In this document: positions 25,586 through 33,431 of the stretch, one piece after another
How the letters are laid out: every line of letters begins with the position of its first letter
Position numbering within the stretch: position 1 is the first letter of the stretch
From: Bacteroides cellulosilyticus DSM 14838
GTDB lineage: Bacteria > Bacteroidota > Bacteroidia > Bacteroidales > Bacteroidaceae
DNA length: 38,254 nt
Direction of reading: 5' to 3'
Assembly: GCF_000158035.1 (NCBI RefSeq)
Contig: NZ_EQ973491.1
Coordinates: forward strand, 1,295,703 to 1,333,956
The notes under the pieces: model-generated
Database searches by the model: none
Seen by the model: the letters and a program-made list of their open reading frames with translations, nothing else
Told to the model about the DNA's origin: nothing
Program-made: the position numbers and the translations under genes

Positions 25586-28513
25586 CTAATCAATATCACT
25601 AAAGCACCTAACATATATTTCTGAGACATTATTAGTCATTGGTATTTTAATTGGTGCAGGAATCTCACTGGATATAAAATCTTCTTTGTGTTTTGCACAA
25701 ATTTTTACAAAATCACATTCGCTACATTTTTGGGAACTAGGGCGCATTGGAAATTCCCCTTCTAATATTCTGTTTACTGCCCATTCTACATTGGAAACGG
25801 CAGTTTGTGTAGAAATATCATCGATAGGAATCTCTACTCTATTTGGTAATGCGTTTTCATTTTCAGCTTTCAATAAATGTACTGCTCCTGTTTTAGCATT
25901 TTCATTTAGAACTACATCGGCTGCATGAGCATATAGTTGTACCTGTAAAGCCATATTTATCCAGAAAAATGGGATGTTTTGATTTTTAGGAAAATCCATT
26001 GATTTAAAATCAACTACTTTTGCGTCCAAAATATTACCATTCGTATCTTCTTTTAATAATAAATCAATTGCGCCAGTAATTAACGCTTTCCCTGCTTTAA
26101 TTTCAAATCTTTGTTCTAAAGAGCGACTTTGTATAAAATCATTGGGATAATCATTAGCGTAATTGCCCACTAATTTTTTGGAAGCTGATTTTGCCCTTTC
26201 ATACGGACCCTCACCATCAGAATTTCGAGATGGAAAGACATGTTTAAGATGGAAAACATCACTCGCTATTTCTTGTGCTTCTTCTCTTGTAGGAGCACTT
26301 TCTGGATACAGTTGATGTAGCCTGTTTATGGCTGTATGAGTTGTTAAACCATAACCAAATAATTCGGGAACTGCAGGACTAAAGCCGTAAATTTTTCTAA
26401 ATCGATATTTCATTGGACACTCTAAATAGTCTTTTATTTCAGTAAAACTGGTGGGCATTGATTCCTCATCAATTCTTGCCTTTGGCTCTATTCTTTCTAC
26501 ATTTTCTGGAAGTATCGTTTCATCGGTGGTAATTCCAGAATGGTTTAAATTCGTAAGACGTAGTTTGTATGGGCTTGGACGTTTTGCTCTTGCTAAACCT
26601 TCATGAATAGCTGATCCTGTTACATATAGAAAACGTTCAGAACGAGTAAGTGCTGTATAAAAGAGCCGAGCTTCACCTGCATTATTACTTTGGTATAATC
26701 CTCTAGATAAGGCATCTTGAATTAAATTTGTTGGTAACCAACCGTTATATTTTCTATTGCTTCCTGGAAATCTTTGCTGTACAACATCTACAAGAAAAAC
26801 GACTGGATATTCAAGACCTTTCATCTTATGTACTGTAGAAATTGTGACAGCATCAGGTCTGCTCATTAATTCTACTAGAGAAGTATCATATCCAGTTTCT
26901 GCAACATTTTGTAGAAAATTGAGGATTGTTTGGTAGCGATAGCTACTGTCTATGCTGACAAAAACCTTTTCAATATCCAATATTATGCCGCTAAACACTC
27001 CTAAGTCTCTCATAACCTGTTCTTTGTTAGTAAAATGAGTAGTGGAAACATTGAATGCTTCTAAAAAATCATGTACTAACATTTGTGGATAAACTTTTCT
27101 TCTTGCTCCTCCTTGCGGTCTGTGTATTTGGTTATTCCAATCAGATAAAATAATTAAAAAACGGCTTAAGTTTGCATTGGGAAACACTGGTAATATATTA
27201 TTCTGGAAAAAAGTTGTAGCCTCAGTTCTTGAAATGCCAGGAAATCTTAATAGCTCCATTGCATCGCGTAACGTTCGCGCATACAATCTTTCAAAAACAG
27301 ATCCCTCTGATTCAATTAAATATGGTATACCTGCATTTTGTAAAGCATTTGTAAAATCTCTATGATATTGAGATCTCCCTTGTACAGATCTCATTAATAT
27401 GGCTATATCTGAATATGTTAAGCCTCTTTCCTCACCATTTCCTTCTACATATTTAACACCTATTAAATCGTTTATTCTAGTGGTTATCCAGTTTGCTTCT
27501 TCAACTCTAGTGTTAAACCAAAAATTACCAAATTGCTGAATATTTCCATTGCTATGAGCTTGTGGACTCTTATTGATTCGTGCTGTACTTAGTTCAAGTT
27601 GGATAAATCTATCGGAAGCGGATACTATAGTTTCTGTACTTCTAAAATTAGTAGATAGAGTATGAACTGAGCAATTATGATGTCTTTGATCAAATTCTAC
27701 AATATTCCTCACATCTGCGCCTCTCCATCCATATATAGCTTGATCATCATCTCCTACAACAAAGACAGATTCCATTCGTTTGTAAAGCCCATTTATTAGT
27801 CTTTCCTGAGAAATATTAACGTCTTGATACTCGTCAACCATTAAATGTTTTGTCTCAGCTAAAGCGCTGTTAATTTCATTATTATCGCTTTCTAGCGCTT
27901 CTACCGCCTTTCTAATCATTAAAGAAAAATCTATGTATTGGTCGGATCCTAAACGTAAAGATATGCTTTTTAAACAATGGCCTAAAAGGAAATCTTCCCT
28001 TTCAATCTCATCAAAATCCAACATTTCGTCATTAGCTATTTTCCATGCGTTAGCTATTTCTGATATCGTAGCAAACATTTTTGCTCCTCTTGCATCTTGT
28101 AAAGATTTTAAGTCTAATTCCTGAAATCTTGATAATAAGAATAATTTTAATCGATTTTCATCTAAAACTTCATATTGTCTATATTTAGCGTTCATTTCTC
28201 CCAATAAATGTTGACAATACGAATGGATTGTTCCAATATACATAGCTCCTACCATTGCTGCAGAAAAACCACATTTTTCCAAAGCGTCGGCTACCCTTCG
28301 TTTGATGGATTCGGCTGCTTTTTCTGTAAAAGTAAATGCAATAATACTTTCCGGTGTTACACCTTCGTAAATTAATCGAGATATTCTGAAAGCCAATGTT
28401 CTTGATTTACCGGAACCAGCGCAAGCAAGGCATAGTACTTCAGGATGATTATCTATAACTGTATTATATTGATCTTCTGTTAATTCATTATGTAATATTT
28501 CTTCTATATTCAT
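25586..28513 (-). CDS. UvrD/Rep-type helicase fused to a RecB-family nuclease
   Basis: A 975-residue protein. The SF1A helicase part (about 1-640) has Walker A ACAGSGKS (Lys36), motif Ia AFTFTEKAAESIKRR, Walker B VDEYQD (226-231), VVGDDDQAIYGWRGAD, NFRSTETI, and the late motifs TISTVHKMKGLEYPVVFL and RLFYTALTRSERFLYVTG. The C-terminal 260 residues are a PD-(D/E)XK nuclease: a histidine in GLTTHTAINRLHQ, aspartate in ITGAIDLLLKE, and the DXK-type VVDFKS. One cysteine in DYLECPMKYR plus CSECDFVKIC near the end make the four-cysteine pattern of AddB/Cas4-like iron-sulfur nucleases. It overlaps the methyltransferase stop by four bases, so the two are translationally coupled. AddA-like repair enzymes are the household relatives, but the context points to restriction. 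Confidence 0.9.
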   Translation of the reverse strand: MNIEEILHNELTEDQYNTVIDNHPEVLCLACAGSGKSRTLAFRISRLIYEGVTPESIIAFTFTEKAAESIKRRVADALEKCGFSAAMVGAMYIGTIHSYCQHLLGEMNAKYRQYEVLDENRLKLFLLSRFQELDLKSLQDARGAKMFATISEIANAWKIANDEMLDFDEIEREDFLLGHCLKSISLRLGSDQYIDFSLMIRKAVEALESDNNEINSALAETKHLMVDEYQDVNISQERLINGLYKRMESVFVVGDDDQAIYGWRGADVRNIVEFDQRHHNCSVHTLSTNFRSTETIVSASDRFIQLELSTARINKSPQAHSNGNIQQFGNFWFNTRVEEANWITTRINDLIGVKYVEGNGEERGLTYSDIAILMRSVQGRSQYHRDFTNALQNAGIPYLIESEGSVFERLYARTLRDAMELLRFPGISRTEATTFFQNNILPVFPNANLSRFLIILSDWNNQIHRPQGGARRKVYPQMLVHDFLEAFNVSTTHFTNKEQVMRDLGVFSGIILDIEKVFVSIDSSYRYQTILNFLQNVAETGYDTSLVELMSRPDAVTISTVHKMKGLEYPVVFLVDVVQQRFPGSNRKYNGWLPTNLIQDALSRGLYQSNNAGEARLFYTALTRSERFLYVTGSAIHEGLARAKRPSPYKLRLTNLNHSGITTDETILPENVERIEPKARIDEESMPTSFTEIKDYLECPMKYRFRKIYGFSPAVPELFGYGLTTHTAINRLHQLYPESAPTREEAQEIASDVFHLKHVFPSRNSDGEGPYERAKSASKKLVGNYANDYPNDFIQSRSLEQRFEIKAGKALITGAIDLLLKEDTNGNILDAKVVDFKSMDFPKNQNIPFFWINMALQVQLYAHAADVVLNENAKTGAVHLLKAENENALPNRVEIPIDDISTQTAVSNVEWAVNRILEGEFPMRPSSQKCSECDFVKICAKHKEDFISSEIPAPIKIPMTNNVSEIYVRCFSDID

Positions 28514-29547
28514 ATTGCTTGTATGTTATTAAGATGTTCTATAATATGACGCTTTAGGTTTAAAGCTTGAATTTTACTAAAATCAGGAGGCAAAGCATTA
28601 CCTATCATTAAAGCCAGTTTACTCCTTGGTATATTTGCTGGGAATATATAATTTGGAGGAAAAGTTTGTAACAGTGAAGCTTCTCTCGCAGAAATACATC
28701 TATTCTGTTCTGGGTGTAAGAATCGTCCTTTAGAAGGGTTCAGACATCCACCAGTAATAGTTGTTGAACAGTCATCCCATCTTAATCGACCATATACATC
28801 ATTAAATCCTATATTTTCTTTTTGATGGCATTTCAACTGTTGCGACTCTCCTAAATCTTTTCGACTACCTCCGTTATGTGGTATTTGACTGATCAAATAT
28901 TCTATTTGAGATGTATGAGTAGGAAAGATTTTATGTAATGGATCATCTGATTTTTCAGGAAGAGGTAACTTTCCTATTGTTTGGCGTACTGTTTTTTTCT
29001 TATTAGTGGGATGAGCAATTTGGATTGGTGCTAAACGTGAACCAACTAAAACCAAACGTTTACGACTTTGAGGAACACCGTATTCTTTTACATTGACAAT
29101 TTTCCAATCTGTAAAATATCCTATACTTTCAAAGGTTTGCAATGCTACTTCAAAAGATTTATCTAATGCTAAACCTGGTACATTTTCCATCATAAATGTA
29201 TATGGCTTCAAATCTACAACAAATCTAACATACTCATTTATTAGAGTATTTCTGTCATCTTTAACAGGGGTAGGCTTGTTTAGTCTTCTGATAGAACTAA
29301 AACCTTGGCATGGTGGACATCCGGCAAGGAGGTGAATCGTTTTGCCTTTGAACTGTTTTTTAACTTTTTCTGTACTTACATTGCGAATGTTATCTGTAAT
29401 TACTTTAGTTCTTTTGTGATTCAATTTGTAAACAGAAGAAGCTAATTCATCTATTTCAAAAGCCATTTTTGTTTGAAATCCAGCTTTTCGCAGGCCTTGA
29501 GTTAAGCCTCCTACACCGCTAAATAGATCTATAGAGTATAATTTCAT
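28510..29547 (-). CDS. DNA (cytosine-5-)-methyltransferase
   Basis: A 345-residue C5 methyltransferase that transfers methyl from S-adenosylmethionine to cytosine in a short DNA target. Motif I is DLFSGVGGLTQGLRKAGF, motif IV GCPPCQGFSS with catalytic Cys80, motif VI MMENVPG (121-123 ENV), motif VIII QSRKRLVLVGSR, then the target-recognition segment, motif IX around REASLLQTFP, and motif X IGNALPP. All catalytic motifs are intact. It has its own -7 box, starts 57 bp after the Vsr-like gene and overlaps the helicase-nuclease by ATGA. The target sequence cannot be read from the protein. Vsr partnership is typical of enzymes making 5mC, whose deamination yields T:G mismatches. Confidence 0.95.
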   Translation of the reverse strand: MKLYSIDLFSGVGGLTQGLRKAGFQTKMAFEIDELASSVYKLNHKRTKVITDNIRNVSTEKVKKQFKGKTIHLLAGCPPCQGFSSIRRLNKPTPVKDDRNTLINEYVRFVVDLKPYTFMMENVPGLALDKSFEVALQTFESIGYFTDWKIVNVKEYGVPQSRKRLVLVGSRLAPIQIAHPTNKKKTVRQTIGKLPLPEKSDDPLHKIFPTHTSQIEYLISQIPHNGGSRKDLGESQQLKCHQKENIGFNDVYGRLRWDDCSTTITGGCLNPSKGRFLHPEQNRCISAREASLLQTFPPNYIFPANIPRSKLALMIGNALPPDFSKIQALNLKRHIIEHLNNIQAI

Positions 29548-29568
29548 CTGTTATATGAGTTTTATTTG

Positions 29569-29576
29569 CAAATATA
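29569..29576 (-). promoter_or_regulatory. -7 promoter box of the methyltransferase gene
   Basis: The minus strand reads TATATTTG (TAnnTTTG), 22 bp before the methyltransferase ATG, in the gap after the Vsr-like gene. It would allow methyltransferase and helicase expression independent of the Vsr-like gene. Confidence 0.5.
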
Positions 29577-29604
29577 GTTATCATTTCTCTTATTTGGGCT
29601 ATAG

Positions 29605-30057
29605 TTACTTTTGTTTTAATTGTTTCGTATTTAATTTTTTATCTTTCTCTTCTATTAGTATATGCATTATAGTTTCAACGCATGCATTTATATTTTTTCT
29701 CATAGATTTACTCCAAAAGCGTATTACTTTCCAACCAGCATTTTCTAATACTTGGTTAACTGTAATATCTCTTGTTATATTTCGTTCAATTTTAGGCCAC
29801 CAAAATTCTCTGTTAGATTTAATTTTGTATTTTTCTGTTTCCCAATCTTTGCCATGAAAAAATTCACTATCAATAAAAATTGCTATTTTATATCTCTTGA
29901 ATGTTAAATCGGGTTTTCCAAAAACGGAATTGTCATTTTTTCTGTAACGTAATCCTATGTGCCAAAGTTTTTTGGCTAATAAGACTTCGTCTTTAGTGCC
30001 TTTGTTTTTGATGGCTTGCATGTTTTTACTTCGTTGCTCTTTTGTTAACTTATCCAT
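29605..30057 (-). CDS. Vsr-like DNA mismatch endonuclease
   Basis: A 150-residue very-short-patch-repair family nuclease. The N-terminus LTKEQRSKNMQAIKNKGTK matches the Vsr helix that recognises DNA, the catalytic aspartate is in FGKPDLTF, and the conserved FFHG and EFWWPKIERNITRD segments follow, ending with GWKVIRFW. Compared with E. coli Vsr (recalled sequence), the GCFWHHHHC segment is replaced by SEFFHGKDW, so the zinc-ligand cysteines are missing. Such variants are common beside methyltransferases in mobile regions. Vsr normally nicks T:G mismatches arising from deaminated 5mC; a role as restriction nuclease is possible. First gene of the cluster, with a -7 box at 30083. Confidence 0.88.
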   Translation of the reverse strand: MDKLTKEQRSKNMQAIKNKGTKDEVLLAKKLWHIGLRYRKNDNSVFGKPDLTFKRYKIAIFIDSEFFHGKDWETEKYKIKSNREFWWPKIERNITRDITVNQVLENAGWKVIRFWSKSMRKNINACVETIMHILIEEKDKKLNTKQLKQK

Positions 30058-30082
30058 TCTGTTATAATAAACGGTGTTTTTA

Positions 30083-30090
30083 CAAATATA
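30083..30090 (-). promoter_or_regulatory. -7 promoter box of the Vsr-like gene
   Basis: The minus strand reads TATATTTG, 25 bp before the ATG at 30057, with a weak TTTA at the -33 position. The remaining stretch 30091-30303 holds no gene that I can see. Confidence 0.5.
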
Positions 30091-30303
30091 ATATCAAAAA
30101 ATGAATTTGTAAAATTAGAACGAGTTATTTTGATAATTGAATGAGTTATATTATCTTTGTACAGTAATGTTTAGATGAACAGACATCATAAAGACATTGT
30201 AGGACTGAATCAGACAAACTTCAGTTACTAAAGCATTACTAAGAGTAAAATTGACATTGTTATAATCTTGTAAATAAGGAACTTGTGGAGAAAAGGCTCA
30301 TTA

Positions 30304-30319
30304 CCCTCCCTCTCCGCGA
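30304..30319. other. Right attachment site (attR) of the island
   Basis: CCCTCCCTCTCCGCGA matches the tRNA-Ser 3' end CCCTGTCTCTCCGCGA at 22435-22450 in 14 of 16 positions, in the same orientation. The last ten bases are identical. The two differences may mark the original chromosomal or phage att variant. Confidence 0.7.
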
Positions 30320-30329
30320 TGAATTTAAT

Positions 30330-30415
30330 AAAGAGGTTGTGTCAAATTTGAACTGCACCCCAAAAGTTAGACATAAAACTTTTGGGGTGCAGTTCAAATT
30401 TGACACAACCTCTTT
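30330..30415. repeat. Near-perfect 39-bp inverted repeat with 8-nt loop
   Basis: The arms 30330-30368 and 30377-30415 pair over 39 bp, separated by AGACATAA. The plus strand continues TTTATTTT after the right arm, so it can end transcription. Its sequence (TGAACTGCACCCCAAAAGTT within each arm) resembles terminal sequences of IS3-like elements as I recall them, so it may be two abutted IS ends or a solo MITE. It starts ten bases outside the right island boundary. The rest of 30420-30562 holds no recognisable gene. Confidence 0.85.
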
Positions 30416-30562
30416 TTATTTTAGTTGCACGTAACTAAAGCAAAGAATGATGTACTATTCGGTGTTCTTTTTTATCGACTTTTTGCATTACTCTTTTCGA
30501 TTTCCTTCGTTGATCCGCTAATATTACAATGATAACAGACGTTTGAACAGACTCAGCGTTAA

Positions 30563-31120
30563 TCAAAGTGTTTCTAACAGTTTGATCAGTTTTTTAGCAT
30601 GTTCTACAGATTTTACCTTTTGTTGTTCTATCAATTCCGGGGTTGTACGCGTGCCGTAACTTACGCCACCAGTATAGATATATCCCGCAAATTCCATTTG
30701 GCAAAGATTACATGTGGCTTTGTAGCAAGGTAAGAACTCTTCAATCGTATACCCCATTGCCCCTTTGTGAGAATACATTTCTTGCGGGGCACCGGTGGTA
30801 AATGAGAGTATCATCTTTTTGCCTTTCAGTTTGTTGCCGGTACTGCCATGAGAGAAGCCGTGCCGGAATGTTTCTTCCATCCAGCGTTCCAGTATGGAGG
30901 GTGCGCTGTACCAGAAGATTGGAAATTGCAACACGATAATGTCGGCTTTCAGCAGGCGTTGTTGCTCTGCGTCAACATCAATTTTAAAGTCGGGATAAAG
31001 GGTGTCAAGCTTTACAATTTCGGTTTCGGGAAGGTATTGCCCGATTGTATCAAGAATCGTTTTGTTAGCTACCGAAGTAGCAAGGTCTGTATGACCGGAT
31101 ATTACAAGTACTTTTTTCAT
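30563..31120 (-). CDS. Flavodoxin-fold NAD(P)H-dependent oxidoreductase
   Basis: A 185-residue cytoplasmic FMN/FAD enzyme of the NQO1/MdaB/KefF-type family. The N-terminus KKVLVISGHTDLATSVANK is the phosphate-binding loop, FPIFWYSAPSILERWMEETF the flavin-contacting segment, and KKMILSFTTGAP the second flavin loop; GAMGYTIEEFL follows. Such enzymes reduce quinones or similar compounds by two electrons. It stands alone, just outside the island, with its own -7 box at 31183-31190. The physiological substrate is unknown. Confidence 0.87.
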   Translation of the reverse strand: MKKVLVISGHTDLATSVANKTILDTIGQYLPETEIVKLDTLYPDFKIDVDAEQQRLLKADIIVLQFPIFWYSAPSILERWMEETFRHGFSHGSTGNKLKGKKMILSFTTGAPQEMYSHKGAMGYTIEEFLPCYKATCNLCQMEFAGYIYTGGVSYGTRTTPELIEQQKVKSVEHAKKLIKLLETL

Positions 31121-31182
31121 GCTTCAATAGATCATTTAAAATATTCTATACTTCAATTTGTAACCTTAATCTTTTTCTGATG

Positions 31183-31190
31183 CAAAGATA
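31183..31190 (-). promoter_or_regulatory. -7 promoter box of the oxidoreductase gene
   Basis: The minus strand reads TATCTTTG, giving a leader of about 55 nt. The intergenic region 31121-31444 contains this box and a plus-strand box at 31357; nothing else stands out there. Confidence 0.55.
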
Positions 31191-31356
31191 CGGCAGTTGA
31201 CTGTATATGTAATTAGATACATTACGGATTAAAATACCATTTTTACAGATTTTTATTTAGACGTTCAAATGGCTGATGCTTACTAAAAAGAATGTTGATT
31301 CACAGAGAAAAAAGGGTAATTCATCTATTTTAGTTTCTATTATTTTTTCAAATTTA

Positions 31357-31364
31357 TATATTTG
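31357..31364 (+). promoter_or_regulatory. -7 promoter box of the GDPD-like gene
   Basis: TATATTTG fits TAnnTTTG, about 80 bp before the ATG at 31445. The -33 element is weak. Confidence 0.45.
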
Positions 31365-31444
31365 CAATAAGCAAACAGGCAATATCATCATCAAAAGCAG
31401 GGATATAAAAAATTATTTGGAATAGCTTTTTATAGAAACTGATT

Positions 31445-32173
31445 ATGAAGAAAATTAGTCTTATAACAGGATTAGCATCCGTGTTTTTGTGCCTTCTTTT
31501 CATGGGGCTCCGGGATATAGGTCGTTATCCGGAGAAAATATGGCTTCATCGTTGCAATTCTTTGGAAAAATTGTACGAGAAACAGAGTCGATATCCGAAT
31601 GTAGAGGTTGATCTCGTCTTTCGGAAAGACCGTGTATTTGATGTGACGCATGATGTAGATACAAGTTTTAATCTGAGTTTGGGTTCCTATTTTTCTTATA
31701 TGAAAGATCATGAAGGAAAAATGTGGCTGGATATAAAGAACCTGACCGCTGGAAATAAACATGTAGCACTAGAGAGAATGAATGAGATGACGGAATATTT
31801 CCAGATTGCAAAAGACCGTTTGATTATAGAAGGCAAAGATTGGAAAGCTTTGGAAGCTTTCACTCAAGACGGTTATTATACTTCGTATTATGTAACTTAT
31901 GATGAACCGGATGATTTGAGTGAAGAAGAAGTGGATGATTGCATCGAAGAATTACAGGAAATTGCGGATAAAGAGGTGGTTAGCGCTCTCTCATTTCCGG
32001 GATATTGGTATACTGAGATAAAAGAAGGTTTGACCCGTTCCATAGATTTACTGACCTGGAAACACAGGAGTAGTCAGTTGCAGTTCTTGTTGTCTTCTGT
32101 CGGACGTGAGATGTTGGCCGATCCACAACTGAAAGTAGTATTGGTAAAAGAAAAAGGGCGGTTTCATAGATGA
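31445..32173 (+). CDS. Exported GDPD-like TIM-barrel protein
   Basis: A 242-residue protein with an N-terminal hydrophobic segment (about 4-22, ISLITGLASVFLCLLFMGL), so exported or membrane-anchored. The body resembles the start of glycerophosphodiester phosphodiesterase or FAM151-type barrels: WLHRCNSLEKLYEK (histidine near 35), NVEVDLVFRKDRVFDVTHD (Glu-x-Asp followed by a histidine-aspartate), and WLDIKNL. These positions correspond to the metal and catalytic residues of GDPD (HR..., EVD, HD). Overall similarity is low and the family name is uncertain. It precedes the aldolase gene by 116 bp and may share transcription with it. Confidence 0.6.
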   Translation: MKKISLITGLASVFLCLLFMGLRDIGRYPEKIWLHRCNSLEKLYEKQSRYPNVEVDLVFRKDRVFDVTHDVDTSFNLSLGSYFSYMKDHEGKMWLDIKNLTAGNKHVALERMNEMTEYFQIAKDRLIIEGKDWKALEAFTQDGYYTSYYVTYDEPDDLSEEEVDDCIEELQEIADKEVVSALSFPGYWYTEIKEGLTRSIDLLTWKHRSSQLQFLLSSVGREMLADPQLKVVLVKEKGRFHR

Positions 32174-32289
32174 TCATTCGGATACTGACTTGCTCTGAGA
32201 GAAGCAATCGTTTTTCAGCTTCGCGATGAAACAATCGACAAGGAAAACTGTTTATTTAGTATGATTCTAAATTAAAAAATGAATATATT

Positions 32290-33342
32290 ATGAATAAAAC
32301 AGTTGATTTGTTGGGACAACAGGCAGAATATTACCTGAACCATACGTGTAAGACAATAGATAAGAAATTAATTCATGTTCCTGGACCTGATGTGATTGAT
32401 AAAATCTGGGTGGACTCTGACAGAAATGTACGTACCCTTAATAGCTTGCAAGCTTTGTACGGACATGGACGCCTTGCGAATACCGGGTATGTATCCATTC
32501 TGCCGGTCGACCAGGATATAGAACATACAGCCGGAGCATCATTCGCTCCTAATCCGATCTATTTTGATCCTGAAAATATAGTGAAACTGGCAATCGAAGG
32601 AGGTTGTAATGCAGTTGCGTCCACATTTGGCATATTAGGGGCTGTTGCCCGTAAATATGCCCATAAGATACCTTTCGTTGTAAAACTGAACCATAATGAA
32701 CTGCTTACTTATCCAAACTCTTACGATCAGGTGATGTTTGGAACCGTAAAAGAAGCATGGAATATGGGTGCGGTAGCTGTTGGCGCTACTATCTATTTCG
32801 GTTCGGAGCAAAGTCGTCGTCAGATTATTGAGATATCACAAGCTTTTGAATATGCTCATGAGTTAGGTATGGCAACTATTCTCTGGTGTTATCTCAGAAA
32901 TAATGATTTTAAGAAGGACGGCACAGATTACCATGCGGCAGCCGACCTTACCGGACAGGCCAACCACATCGGAGTGACCATCAAGGCTGATATTGTAAAG
33001 CAAAAACTTCCGTCCAATAATGGCGGATTCACAGCTATTCACTTTGGTAAAACGGATGAAAGAATGTATTCTGAACTCGCAACTTCACATCCTATCGACC
33101 TTTGCCGTTACCAGGTTGCTAATGGCTATATGGGGCGTGTCGGTTTGATTAATTCCGGTGGTGAATCTCATGGAGAATCGGATTTGCGTGATGCTGTTGT
33201 TACGGCGGTTATCAATAAGCGTGCCGGTGGAATGGGGTTGATCAGCGGCCGGAAAGCATTCCAAAAACCAATGGAAGAGGGCGTTCAATTATTGAATACC
33301 ATTCAGGATGTTTATTTGGATTCTTCAATAACGATTGCATAA
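32290..33342 (+). CDS. fbaB: Class I fructose-bisphosphate aldolase (DhnA type)
   Basis: A 350-residue aldolase that cleaves fructose 1,6-bisphosphate to dihydroxyacetone phosphate and glyceraldehyde 3-phosphate without metal. The Schiff-base lysine is Lys232 in [16 protein letters not shown]; other family blocks are [46 protein letters not shown] and [10 protein letters not shown]. Length and order match the archaeal-type DhnA family found in many Bacteroides. The start follows ATGAATATATT; a strong hairpin terminates it downstream. Confidence 0.95.
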   Translation: MNKTVDLLGQQAEYYLNHTCKTIDKKLIHVPGPDVIDKIWVDSDRNVRTLNSLQALYGHGRLANTGYVSILPVDQDIEHTAGASFAPNPIYFDPENIVKLAIEGGCNAVASTFGILGAVARKYAHKIPFVVKLNHNELLTYPNSYDQVMFGTVKEAWNMGAVAVGATIYFGSEQSRRQIIEISQAFEYAHELGMATILWCYLRNNDFKKDGTDYHAAADLTGQANHIGVTIKADIVKQKLPSNNGGFTAIHFGKTDERMYSELATSHPIDLCRYQVANGYMGRVGLINSGGESHGESDLRDAVVTAVINKRAGGMGLISGRKAFQKPMEEGVQLLNTIQDVYLDSSITIA

Positions 33343-33349
33343 AGTATTT

Positions 33350-33385
33350 AATCAGTATAGAAGATAAAAGTCTTCTATACTGATT
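33350..33385. terminator. Bidirectional terminator after fbaB
   Basis: A 15-bp perfect stem AATCAGTATAGAAGA / TCTTCTATACTGATT with a six-base loop, between fbaB and the convergent gene at 33432-34667. Both flanks are A/T-rich (plus strand ATTTAAATG, minus strand TAAATACTTT). Confidence 0.8.
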
Positions 33386-33431
33386 ATTTAAATGTAAAAG
33401 TGAACTTTTGAACTGTCATCAGAACCGGAGT

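Larger units (their letters stand above)
22435..30319. mobile_element. tRNA-Ser-integrated genomic island, decayed integrase, defence-like cargo
   Basis: The region is bounded by CCCTGTCTCTCCGCGA (22435-22450, tRNA 3' end) and CCCTCCCTCTCCGCGA (30304-30319), 14 of 16 identical, as expected for attL and attR. Directly inside the left end lies a tyrosine-integrase gene that stops after 146 codons. Other broken genes, including a second integrase relic, follow. The intact cargo (TM protein, helicase-nuclease, cytosine methyltransferase, Vsr-like nuclease) is visibly AT-richer than the flanking housekeeping genes. With its integrase broken, the island is probably fixed unless a helper supplies recombinase. 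Confidence 0.75.

Noticed and set aside
25586..30057. DISARM, BREX, Gabija or Druantia system
   Set aside because: A cytosine methyltransferase and a helicase occur in some of these, but the DrmA/DrmB, PglZ/BrxC, OLD-nuclease or DruE-type partners are absent here.
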